DNA from: Babylonia areolata
Lineage: Eukaryota > Mollusca > Gastropoda > Neogastropoda > Buccinidae
Length of the DNA stretch: 64,000 nt
Assembly: GCF_041734735.1 (NCBI RefSeq)
Contig: NC_134883.1
Span: forward strand, 16,059,747-16,123,746
Direction: 5' to 3'
This document shows, in pieces, positions 1-13,100 of this stretch. Under the pieces are notes generated by a model that was given only the letters and a program-made list of their open reading frames with translations, was not told the DNA's origin and did no database searches. Each line of letters starts with the position of its first letter. Within the stretch, counting starts at the first letter, position 1. The translations under genes and the position numbers were made by a program.

Positions 1-51
1 TTTTATTATCAAATAAATTTGGTTTGCAGATTACTTTTTGTCTTTCCTCAG

Positions 52-526
52 GATAAGGCTGACCACTGATGCTGGTGATGGAAGCACTCTTGAACAACAA
101 CAAGAAGAGCAACAGCAACAACTACAACACGAGCAACAACAACTACAACAACAACAGCTGCCTGCAGATGAAGGCACTAACAGTTCATCAGTTCTCTCAT
201 GCGAAGTCGGGGACGCTGATGTTAATTATTTCAAGTAAGTGTATATGTCAGTGTATGTGTGTGTGTGTGTGTGTATGTGTGTCACTATATGTGTGTGTGT
301 GTGTGTCACTGTGTGTGTGTGTTTGTGTGAGAGAGTATGTGTGTGTGTGTCACTGTGTGTGTGAGTGTGTTTGAGAGAGAGAGAGTGTGTGTGTGTACCT
401 TGATATATCTAGATGTGTATGTGGACCTTGTTACTTTGACATCTTTTAGGCTAATGTGTTTCTTTCTGCACACAAATTGTCAATAGTATCCCGCTTTACA
501 GGTAAAACAGAATTGATGTGGTTTAT

Positions 527-568
<42 letters not shown>

Positions 569-3500
569 CATTAAGTGACATAGAGCATTCAGCATTCATA
601 AAATTTTCACAAACATGTGTGAATTATATGTGTTTAATTTATCTGTGTGTGTATGTACACTTGAGTGTGTGAATGTTTGTGTGTGTGTGTGTGCATTTAT
701 GTATGTGTATGTATGTGCATATGTGTGTGTGTGTGTGTGAACAGAAGCTACAGTTCAATCCATGTCCATGAAGAGATGCTGGCGGATACCATCAGGACCA
801 ACGCTTACAGGTAATCTTGTATGTACATGTAGTCCAGGCCTTGAAGTTAGCTGTCTGTTCTGTGTGTACAGTTTGTTTTTGACTCATAGCTGCTGCTGTT
901 TTCTAATTCTTTTATTTGTGTTGTTTTCTAATTCCATTTTCCAATGGTGCTAAATTCATTTTGCGAAGTATGTTCTCCTGTCGTATGATTAACAGTTATA
1001 TTTTTAGGGTTCTGGTAACTCATAACATTGCAGCCCTGATGCTTTCAGACAAGAATGGATGGACTGCATGGTTATCAAACCTGTCCCCGTGATGTTTCTG
1101 GAACGAATACAGGAAGTTTCAGTTTCTCAAGGAGGCATCACTGTGTATGGACAAATCTATATACACTACACCACATCTGTTAGGCAGATGCTTGACAGCA
1201 GCATAACCCAACACCCTTGTCAGGCCTTGATTATATGCATATATACATATATAGAGAGAGATACGGATACGGATAGTTTATTCAATAAAGGCCATGGCCC
1301 CTCATGAAGGGGGTACAGTGAATCAACATTCAAAATCAAAACCTTACAAATTACAGAAGTGAATGATAAACTGCAAATGATAATCCACAAATTGGATAAC
1401 GCACAACTAATAATAATTAACTAGATAATACACTGCGAAACGTAAAAGAATTAAAAAGTAAGTAATTGCTTCTGTATATATATATATAGAGAGAGAGAGA
1501 CAGAGCGAGAGATTTGTGTAGTTATCAGAATGGATTTCTTTTACATAATTTTGCCAGAGGACAACACTCTTGTTACCATTGGTTCTTTTTCAGTGTGCCA
1601 AGTGTGTGCTGTTTTATTGTCTCATTCGAATGAGTAGACACTCAGTTTGATTTACCTGTCAAACTTGGGGAAAAAGGGTGAGAGCAGGATTCAAACCCAG
1701 GCCTTGACAGACACTGTATTGGCAGATATAACCGTTCTGCCACTTCGCTCCTGGAAAAGCATGAAATAATGTAGAATCTGCTACAAGGAAGAGTTGTCTC
1801 CTTGTCTCGGCCCAGAAATCTTGTTGATTCTGACCAGAAGATGTGTCTGTCTTTTTATGTGTGTACAGTGTAGCAATGCAGATTCATTGAGAAAGTGCAG
1901 CATTAGAGTGACCACCAGAACCCCTAAGAATTGTGGTAAAAAGGTCGGTTGGACTTCCAAGATTTTTTTAACTTACCAGAACCCCTGATTGTGTTATGAC
2001 TTATTGAGAATTAACTTCATATTTTTCAGTGTTAGAGGAGTTCAGCAGAAACACTAATAACAGGGGAACGAAAGCAGTCATCAGCGCTGTGATGTGTGTG
2101 TGTGTCAGATGGGCAATACTGAAGAACTACCGCGACCTGTACAGGCGCTGTGTCCTTGACATTGGGGCAGGCACGGGCATCCTCAGTGTCTTCGCTGTTC
2201 AGGCCGGAGCCAAGAAAGGTAGGGTGACATTGACACAGGTACTGGTCGTATGGAGTATTGCATGGATTGTGTGTGTGGATGTATGTGTGAACATGTTTGT
2301 GTGTGTGTGTGCAGGTGTGTGAGCATTTTTGTGTGTGTGTGTGTGTGCGCGTGCATGAGTTTGCCCATGTGTTTGTGTGTGTGTGTGTGTGTGTGTGCTG
2401 GTCTTCATTTTGATTTGCTGCATCTTTTTTTTATTCATTGTCAAGAGTGTTCAAGATACTGATGGCTGTGTTAAATGGGTTAAATTAAATGTTCTCTGTG
2501 TGTGTGTGTTTGTTGTTGTTTTGTGTGTGTGTGCGTGTGTGTGTGTGTGTGTGTGTGCGCGCGAGCATAGAATATATTTATATATTCTCCATTTCATACT
2601 TTTTGGTAGTATTATAGATTACAAATGTCCACACTGTTAACTGCTGTTGCCACACCAGTCAGTCATTGTTATTTCAGTTATTATCTGTTGTTTACATTGA
2701 TTTTAATGTTGCTTTTCTCAGTACAATGATATATATGCATACATATATGCATACATCAATGTATATGTATTTAGATATATGTATACATGTATATATTTGC
2801 AAGGACAAATAGTCAGGTAATGTTCCCATGGGGTTTACTTCATTCTTTAAGCTTTTACTTTATACTAGGGCTTCATCACAGTGTCCAACACATAAAGACC
2901 AAAGTAAGTCACCTTATCAACACCTTCCACGTGCAAACACATAAATATGCGCACACACATGCGAGCACACACTCTCACACACACTTACCCTCTCTCACAC
3001 CACCCCACACATATACACTGGCATACAAAAGCTGGGCAACACTGAAGTGGGACCTAGAAGCACATTTCTACACCCCAGCCCTCGGCCCTCTTCAACATAC
3101 ACACCCACCAGAGACAAACACTCACCTCAGCTCTAATCGTCTCATATTTCTCCTCCTACAAAAAACATGTGCACGCCGTACACCTACCCCCACACACATC
3201 GCACAAACTTACAACACTCATGTTTTACATTTTTGTGCTTATTTCCTTATTTATCATCATTATTGTCTTTTTATTTCATTTTTATTTATTATTATTATTA
3301 TCATCATCATCATCATCATCATTGTTATTATTGTTATTAATATCATCATCATGATCATTATCATTATTGTTATCTTTTTTTTCTTTTCTGTTTTTTTCCG
3401 TCAAGGTCTGACTAAGCGCATTGAGTTATGCTGCTGGTCAGGCATCTGCTTGGCAGATGTGGTGTAGCATATATGGATTTGTCCGAACACAGTGGCGCCT

Positions 3501-3604
3501 CCTTGAGCTACTGATACTGATACTGATACAACACTCACACACGCGCGCACACGCACGCACGCACGCACTTGTTCTTACATATATATATGTATGCATGTGT
3601 GTTT

Positions 3605-3638
<34 letters not shown>

Positions 3639-4064
3639 TATACCTATGTTTAAAAGGCAGTGCACAATGTGTGGGCAGTGTACGCTATAGAGGCCAGTGC
3701 CATGGCCAGACACGCTCGTCAGGTGGTGCAGGAAAACAACATGGCCGACAGGATCCAGGTCATAGAGCAAAGGGCAGAGGTCAGAGAACAGTTGCAATGT
3801 ATCACTGTTGTTTGTTGACAGCTGGTGTCTGTGAAACACATGTCTGTTGTGTTTTTCATGAAGCTTTTCTGCTTTGATATGTCTTCAGGGGAGTTGACAG
3901 TCAACATGGATGTTAGTGTGTGTGGGTGAGATTTTGTGGTTGTGCATGTGCACACGTACACATGCACATGTGCACACACGCACATGCGCGTGCACGCACA
4001 CACACACACACACACTAGTTAGTAATTCTTCAGATCAATACATAAAAAAAATAATTGCATGCGT

Positions 4065-4108
<44 letters not shown>

Positions 4109-7100
4109 ACACACACATGCACACTAATTAGTAATTCTTCAGAACTATATATAAAAGAAATAATGTCCAACCATTCATGGTCTTTGTTCAAAATTGCTTA
4201 ATCCCTGTTAAATAGTCCAGTAGGAGTGTTTCTATAATGCGATCTCCAGATATTGAATTTTACTTTTGTTGTTGTTCATGTTGTTAATCGCTGTTGAACA
4301 TAATGTTTACTGATCATTGATTCCACTGTTCTAGTTTATCCTTTCTCTGTATATTCCCCTTTTAATTACACATACTTAACTGTGACCCAACTAGTGCAGA
4401 CTCGGGCAGGGGTCTGACATTCCTGTCCTGTGCAAACTACTATCTGCCTATGTGGAGAAAACGAAAGCAACTATGGCCGATAACCTCCCGGAAGTAGGTA
4501 ACCTCCCCTTTGTCCCGCTGGCTAGCGCCCTCTTTTTCCGGCAGCAGAAAATTTCCTTTAACCACCACCCCAGCCCCCACTCCCACTTCCCATACACAAA
4601 CACACACACACAAGACATGTCTGATCTCACTTTAAGTGAAAAGACATCAAATGAAGGAAGGAATTGCACATGCACACACACACACAAACACACACATTAC
4701 TAGTTACACATATTTTAACACATACGCACTTGCTTACACACTCATGTATACACATATACACAAAAACACACTCACTGTATATTTTGCACTCAACTTGCAG
4801 GGACATGTACTTAGTGCATGCATTAAATTATCAGTGCTGGTGGCTTCATGCATATTTACAGATCAAAAAGTATGTCAACAGCAAGAAGACAGTCCAGCAC
4901 AAATACTGTTCCTACGGCTTATATATTTTGAAATAGAAGTACATTCTTTGAACTTGATATGAACTTATGTTTCCTGTGTTTTGTTCCATATTTTGTTGTT
5001 ATTTTTGTTGTTGTGTGTGTTCACTGACATTGTATTAATGTTTTTTGACTCACTTGTGTAAACAAAGTGAGTCTATGTTTTAACCCGGTGTTCGGTTGTC
5101 TGTGTGTGTGTCCGTGGAAAACTTTAACATTGCCATTTTCTCTGCAAATACTTTGTCAGTGACACCAAATTTGGCATAAAAATAGGAAAAAATCAGTTCT
5201 TTCCAGTCATCTTGTTTAAAATGATATTGCACCTCTAGAATGGGCACAAAAAAATTTTAAAAAAGAAGCCAAATTATATGCAGACTGCATTTACAGTTAT
5301 ATTTATATTTTTTTTATTCTCTAAACTTGGCACTTTGATCTGATATCCTGACACAACAACAAGAGCAGTCATTTTTATCATTTTTTGTTCAAACAGGAAC
5401 TTCTTTTGCTAAGCATGGAAGTTATATTTATTTTGCAAACGTTTTGGTGCAGATAGTAAAAAAGGGAAATTAATCTGTAATTAATGCTAGGGGGTTTAAT
5501 TTGCTTTAAACTGATCTTTCTCATCTTAAACATTACATTTTGAAATTATACCCAATACATAAAAAGCTTGTGTGTTTTACTCTCAGTGTACAGGGCCTTC
5601 ACTATGTTCATTCGCCCAAGTGGTCTTTTTCGGAAAAATACTAAAATCAATACGACAAGTGGACTTTATAGATCTATTGGCTGAGCCCTGAAGGTCATGG
5701 GCAAAAATCAGTTGCGTACACATATTTATACATATTCAAAGCGCGTGCTCATATTCTTCACGAACGCGAATGATGCCATTTTGTTTCAAGTTGTTGACCT
5801 GCCCATTCAATCCTAGATTCAATCGACAATACACGATAACATGTGATGGAAAGTTGGAGGAGACCGTCAAATATTTATTCAAAGACAGATTTGTGAACAC
5901 CTCATCACTTACTGGATTATGCCCCAAACTGCCATAAAGATATCCATAGAATCAGTCGGAATTCACAGTTAAAAATAATAAACCATGAGAGTTAAGAGTT
6001 AATACCCTTGAATTGATGAAACGCAAGTCCTTTTCACTTCATACAACGTTTAGAAGTACTTGTACTTTGCTCTACATGTTATTAGTTTAACAAAATACTC
6101 AATTTTGATATCAACTTTAAAACTATAAAACTAGAATGAACATAAAAGAGAAATTGAATGGACCGTGTCAACCGGGTGTAACTAAACTTGTACATCTATC
6201 TAGATCGAGAGAAAACGGCTAAATGTTGCAGTGTGATTGCGGCGATAGCCACGTTTCCTTTACCGCGGACTTAAAAAGAATTTTTAATTGTCCTTAAAGA
6301 TTTTTTGAATACATCAGAATAATATGATTTGAATAGCGTTCTCACTGCAGATACCGCAATAGATTTATCGCCCTTTAAAAAAAAGCATGTTTAATTATTA
6401 TATTTTTGAACATCAGTTAAGGAGCCACGATAGTGTAATGGATAAGACAGTTTCTTCTCATCCGAACATGCAGGGTTTTAATCTGCCATTAGGACTTTTT
6501 TCTTTTCCCTTTTTCTTTTCCCTTTTTCTTTTAACCCGAAGCTTTATAATAACAAATACAGAACACATTTTAACGATTAGTTTTTTTTTAAGTGTATCAC
6601 AAGTGAGTCTTGAAGGCCTTGCCTCTCTTGTCTTAATTAGCAGGGTCATTATTGTCATTTGCCCAAAAGCATTCTGTTCGGTTTGTTTTACTTTAGTGTG
6701 AGGGAGTGTAGGGAACTGTCCAAGGGAGACAAACTAGTTAGTTTTGGTAAGATATTTAGGTTTTATAGGGGGAGCGGAGTTTTTTAATAGACTGATGGCT
6801 ACACAACTAAGCATGTTTGAATTGTTGAATACTTTGGATGACCACAGAGCAGCAGTAAGACATAAGGTACCTCAGCAACAGTGTGATCATTCAGAAAGGG
6901 ATGTGATGGAGGTCATCTTTGAACATTGAAGAAAAATATCTCTGGCGAACAGTCTTGCAAACACTGTTTTATTTTTCTCTCCCACAGGATGCTGACCTTC
7001 CAGAAAAAGTGGACGCCATCATCAGTGAATGGATGGTGAGTTTGGTGGTGGTTGGTGTGTGCGTGTGTGTGTGTGTGTGTGCGCGCGCGTACGTGTGCAC

Positions 7101-10100
7101 ACACTTGTGTGTGTGGAGGGGGTTTGCTTGCTGGTTTGTGGTGTGGTGGGGTGGGTACAGTTCAGGTTGAATGCTAGTGAGCCCTGGACAATGTTATTAT
7201 TCAGTCTTCAGTAATTCAACGTGCAGCTCAGCAGATATCCTGTGAACTCATGCATATTGGACATACGTGAACACAAGCAGGCACCCATGCATGATGCATG
7301 CACACATACATACACCACAGGCATAAGCAATAATTTTTTCAGAACTGTGATAATAAGCACACATCAAATAACAGACATTCAGTTGTTCAGATACTTATGT
7401 GCTTTGTATATTTTCAGGGCTACTGTTTGTTTTACGAGTCCATGCTTCCGTCAGTATTGAAGGCACGTGACAGGTTCCTCAAACCGGTCAGTACCACTTG
7501 TGCAAGTCACACTGTCAACTTGGATACTGATGCAGTGGGAATATAGACAGCTTTCTGAGCATAATTATTTGTATTGGTATTTCATTTTATCACAACAGAT
7601 TTCTCTGTGTGAAATTCGGGCTGCTCTCCCAAGGGAGAGCATGTCGCTACAGTACAGCGCCACCCATTTTTTTGGTATTTTTTCTTGCGTGCAGTTTTAT
7701 TTATTTTTCCTATCGAGGTGGATTTTTCTACAGAATTTTGCCAGGAACAGCCCTTTTGTTGCCATGGGTTCTTTTACATGTGCTAAGTGCATGCTGCACA
7801 CAGGACCTCGGTTTATCATCTCATCCGAATGACTAGTGTCCAGACTGCCACTCAAGGTCTAGTGGAGGGGAGAAAATATCGGCGGCTGATACAGAAAGCT
7901 TCAAAATATTTTGCTGTGAATGTAAATCTGAAGAACTAATTTGGAGCATAAGTAAGTAAGAGTGAATATTAAGTAGAGGAACATCTTTCAATGATAATTC
8001 AATTTGTTAATGACAATAGAAGGAACATCTTTCAATGATGGTTCAATTTGTTAATGACAATAGAAGGAATATAGGAGTAGTACTTGTTAACCCAAAAAAA
8101 AGTTGTCAGTGACATTCATACAGTAAGATTACACACATGAGTATTTAATCTGTAGAGACCACTTAAGACTGCTCCAGAAGACTTAAGTTACACATGAGAA
8201 ATCTGTTGGAATGTCACATTTCTGATAGCTGCCAGAGGGAAAAAAAAGTGTGTTTATATGTAATCAGTTATGTGTGTTAGCACGTATTTTGTGTATCTGT
8301 ATCTAATTCCTAGTCGTTTTTTCACAGGGTAAAACTGCTGAGTGTTATATACAAACCATTTCTGCTCTAAACCACAAAATTAGTTTTATATCCAGAATTA
8401 GAACATTTAATGGTATGACAACAGTAAATGTGTTACTCTTCTGAAACAGAGAACTAATTAGGGTTTCTGTGCTGTCTTGTGGTGACAGTTAGCACTAGTG
8501 TTACTGTGACGTTGGATTTCTGTGCTGTCTTGTGGTGACAGTTAGCACTGGTGTTACTGTGACGTTGGATTTCTGTGCTGTTTTGTGGTGACTGTTAGCA
8601 CTGGTGTTACAGTTAACTAGGGTTTCTGTGCTGTTTTGTGGTGACAGTTAGCACTGGTGTTACAGTGACATAGGGTTTCTGTGCTGTTTTGTGGTGACAG
8701 TTAGCACTGGTGTTACTGTGACGTAGGGTTTCTGTGCTGTTTTGTGGTGACTGTTAGCACTGGTGTTACAGTGACATAGGGTTTCTGTGCTGTTTTGTGG
8801 TGACTGTTAGCACTGGTGTTACTGTGACGCAGGGTTTCTGTGCTGTTTTGTGGTGACTGTTAGCACTGGTGTTACTGTGACGTAGGGTTTCTGTGCTGTT
8901 TTGTGGTGACAGTTAGCACTGGTGTTACTGTGACGTAGGGTTTCTGTGCTGTTTTGTGGTGACAGTTAGCACTGGTGTTACTGTGATGCAGGGTTTCTGT
9001 GCTGTTTTGTGGTGACAGTTAGTACTGGTGTTACTGTGACATAGGGTTTCTGTGCTGTTTTGTGGTGACTGTTAACACTGGTGTTACTGTGACGTAGGGT
9101 TTCTGTGCTGTTTTGTGGTGACAGTTAGCACTGGTGTTACTGTGACGTTGGATTTCTGTGCTGTTTTGTGGTGACAGTTAGCACTGGTGTTACTGTGACG
9201 TAGGGTTTCTGTGCTGTTTTGTGGTGACAGTTAGCACTGGTGTTACTGTGATGCAGGGTTTCTGTGCTGTTTTGTGGTGACAGTTAGTACTGGTGTTACT
9301 GTGACATAGGGTTTCTGTGCTGTTTTGTGGTGACTGTTAGCACTGGTGTTACTGTGACGTAGGGTTTCTGTGCTGTTTTGTGGTGACAGTTAGCACTGGT
9401 GTTACTGTGACGTTGGATTTCTGTGCTGTTTTGTGGTGACAGTTAGCACTGGTGTTACAGTGACCTAGGGTTTCTGTGCTGTTTTGTGGTGACTGTTAGC
9501 ACTGGTGTTACAGTTAACTAGGGTTTCTGTGCTGTTTTGTGGTGACAGTTAGCACTGGTGTTACTGTGACCTAGGGTTTCTGTGCTGTTTTGTGGTGACT
9601 GTTAGCACTGGTGTTACTGTGACGCAGGGTTTCTGTGCTGTTTTGTGGTGACAGTTAGCACTGGTGTTACAGTTAACTAGGGTTTCTGTGCTGTTTTGTG
9701 GTGACAGTTAGCACTGGTGTTACTGTGACGTTGGATTTCTGTGCTGTTTTGTGGTGACAGTTAGTACTGGTGTTACTGTGACCTAGGGTTTCTGTGCTGT
9801 TTTGTGGTGACAGTTAGCACTGGTGTTACTGTGACGTTGGATTTCTGTGCTGTTTTGTGGTGACAGTTAGCACTGGTGTTACTGTGACGTAGGGTTTCTG
9901 TGCTGTTTTGTGGTGACAGTTAGCACTGGTGTTACAGTTAACTAGGGTTTCTGTGCTGTTTTGTGGTGACAGTTAGCACTGGTGTTACTGTGACGTTGGA
10001 TTTCTGTGCTGTTTTGTGGTGACAGTTAGCACTGGTGTTACTGTGACCTAGGGTTTCTGTGCTGTTTTGTGGTGACAGTTAGTACTGGTGTTACTGTGAC

Positions 10101-13100
10101 GCAGGGTTTCTGTGCTGTTTTGTGGTGACTGTTAGCACTGGTGTTACTGTGATGCAGGGTTTCTGTGCTGTTTTGTGGTGACAGTTAGCACTGGTGTTAC
10201 TGTGATGCAGGGTTTCTGTGCTGTTTTGTGGTGACAGTTAGTACTGGTGTTACTGTGACATAGGGTTTCTGTGCTGTTTTGTGGTGACTGTTAGCACTGG
10301 TGTTACAGTTAACTAGGGTTTCTGTGCTGTTTTGTGGTGACAGTTAGCACTAGTGTTACTGTGACGTTGGATTTCTGTGCTGTTTTGTGGTGACAGTTAG
10401 CACTGGTGTTACTGTGACCTAGGGTTTCTGTGCTGTTTTGTGGTGACTGTTAGCACTGGTGTTACTGTGACGTTGGATTTCTGTGCTGTTTTGTGGTGAC
10501 AGTTAGCACTGGTGTTACTGTGACATAGGGTTCCTGTGCTGTTTTGTAGTGACAGTTAGTGCTGGTGTTACTGTGACGTAGAGTTTCTGTGCTGTTTTGT
10601 GGTGACAGTTAGTACTGGTGTTACAGTTAACTAGGGTTTCTGTGTGATGTTTTGTGGTGACTGTTAGTACTGGTGTTACTGTGACGTAGGGTTTCTGTGC
10701 TGTTTTGTGGTGACAGTTAGCACTGGTGTTACTGTGACGCAGGGTTTCTGTGCTGTTTTGTGGTGACTGTTAGTACTGGTGTTACTGTGACGTAGGGTTT
10801 CTGTGCTGTTTTGTGGTGACTGTTAGCACTGGTGTTACTGTGACGTAGGGTTTCTGTGCTGTTTTGTGGTGACAGTTAGCACTGGTGTTACTGTGACGTT
10901 GGATTTCTGTGCTGTTTTGTGGTGACAGTTAGCACTGGTGTTACAGTGACGTAGGGTTTCTGTGCTGTTTTGTGGTGACTGTTAGCACTGGTGTTACTGT
11001 GACGCAGGGTTTTGTTGATGTATCAGGGAGGGCTGATGTTTCCGTGCAAGGCAACTCTGTACCTAGCGCCTATACATGATGAAGATTATCTCCACAGGCA
11101 AGTTGTCTCCTTGCTTTTTTGATTTTTTTATTTTCTTATTTTATAGTTTAGATGCTGCTTTCCTTTCTTCTTTTTTACCCATACAACATAGATTTTATTT
11201 TTCTTCTTCTTTTGCATTCATGGCCTGCAGCTCCCACATTCATATTGAGTGGGTTTTGTGGGTTTGTGTTTGAGAGTGTGTGTGTATGCGTGCACGCGTG
11301 TGTGCGTGCGTGTGCATGTGTGTGTGCATGTGCATGTGAATACATACAAATATGAATGTTGAATATTTATAATCATATTCACCCATTTCCCACCACCATA
11401 CTCACACTCTCTCTCTCTCACACGCACCCACACACACACGCACCCACACACACACACACGCACACACACACACACACACACATTAAAAACAGCCCACTAC
11501 ACAGTGGCTCACATCTGTCCACAGGCTGGAGTTCTGGGGAGAGGTAAAGAATCTGTACAAAGTGTCCATGGAAACCATGGCAGCAGCGGCTCATGCCTGT
11601 CTCACAGGTGAGTGAACTGGTTACCTGTCTCCTTCCTGACCCTTACAGCCCAGTCCTGGCTGACCCAAGTGCACAGTCTTCCTTTTCTTTTTGTTAACCC
11701 TTTAATGGCACTGTTGACGTAAAGCATGCATCATAGGACACACACAGATGCTGTGCTGTGTTGATGCACAGCATACATCATAGAACACACAGGTGTTATG
11801 CTGTGTTGATGTACAGCATACATCATAGAACACACAGGTGTTGTGCTGTGTTGATGTACAGCATACATCATAGAACACAGGTGTTAACGCTGTGTTGATG
11901 TACAGCATACATCATAGGACGCACAGGTGTTATGCTACGGCATACATCATAGAACACACAGGTATTGTGCTGTGTTGATGTACAGCATACATTATAGAAC
12001 ACACAGGTGTTATGCTGTGTTGATGTACAGCATACATCATAGAACACACAGGTGTTATGCTGTGTTGATGTACAGCATACATCATAGAACACACAGGTGT
12101 TATGCTGTGTTGATGTACAGCATACATCATAGAACACACAGGTGCTATGCTGTGTTGATGTACAGCATACATCGTAGAACACACAGGTGCTATGCTGTGT
12201 TGATGTACAGCATGCATGTGAAGTGACGTGTGATGTTAGTTCTGTGTTTCTGTGCTGTGTGATGTGAACTGACATATGATATTAGTTCTGTGTGTTCCTG
12301 TGCTGTGTGATGTGAAGTGACGTGTGATGTCAGTTCTGTGATGTGAAGTGACGTGTGATGTGAAGTGACGTATGATGTTAGTTCTGTGTGTTCCTGTGCT
12401 GTGTGATGTGAAGTGACGTGTGATGTTAGTTCTGTGTGTTCCTGTGCTGTGTGATGTGAAGTGACGTATGATGTTAGTTGTGTGTTCCTGTGCTGTGTGA
12501 TATGAAGTGACGTGTGATGTTAGTTCTGTGTTCCTGTGCTGTGTGATGTGAAGTGACATATGATGTTAATTCTGTGTGTTCCTGTGCTGTGTGATGTGAA
12601 GTGACGTGTGATGTTAGTTCTGTGTGTTCCTGTGCTGTGTGATGTGAAGTGCTGTGTGATGTTAGTTCTGTGATGTGAAGTGATGTATGATGTCGGTTCT
12701 GTGTTCCTGTGCTGTGTGATGTGAAGTGACATGTGATGTTAGTTCTGTGTGTTCCTGTGCTGTGTGATGTGAAGTGACATGTGATGTTAGTTCTGTGATG
12801 TGAAGTGATGTGTGTTGTCGGTTCTGTGTTCCTGCGCTGTGTGATGTGAAGTGACATGTGATGTCAGTTCTGTGATGTGAAGTGACGTATGATGTTAGTT
12901 CTGTGTTCCTTTGATGTGAAGTGACGTGTGATGTTAGTTCTGTGATGTGAAGTGACGTGTGATGTTAGTTCTGTGTTCCTGTGATGTGAAGTGACGTGTG
13001 ATGTTATTTCTGTGTTCCTGTGCTGTGTGATATGAAGTGACGTATGATGTTAGTTGTGTGTTCCTGTGCTGTCTGATATGAAGTGACGAATGATGTTAGT

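Noticed and set aside
11702-12857. Long periodic open frames on both strands, repeating VHQHS- or [10 protein letters not shown]-like peptides
   Set aside because: Periods near multiples of three keep any frame open. They are translations of the 45/46-bp minisatellites, not repeat proteins.
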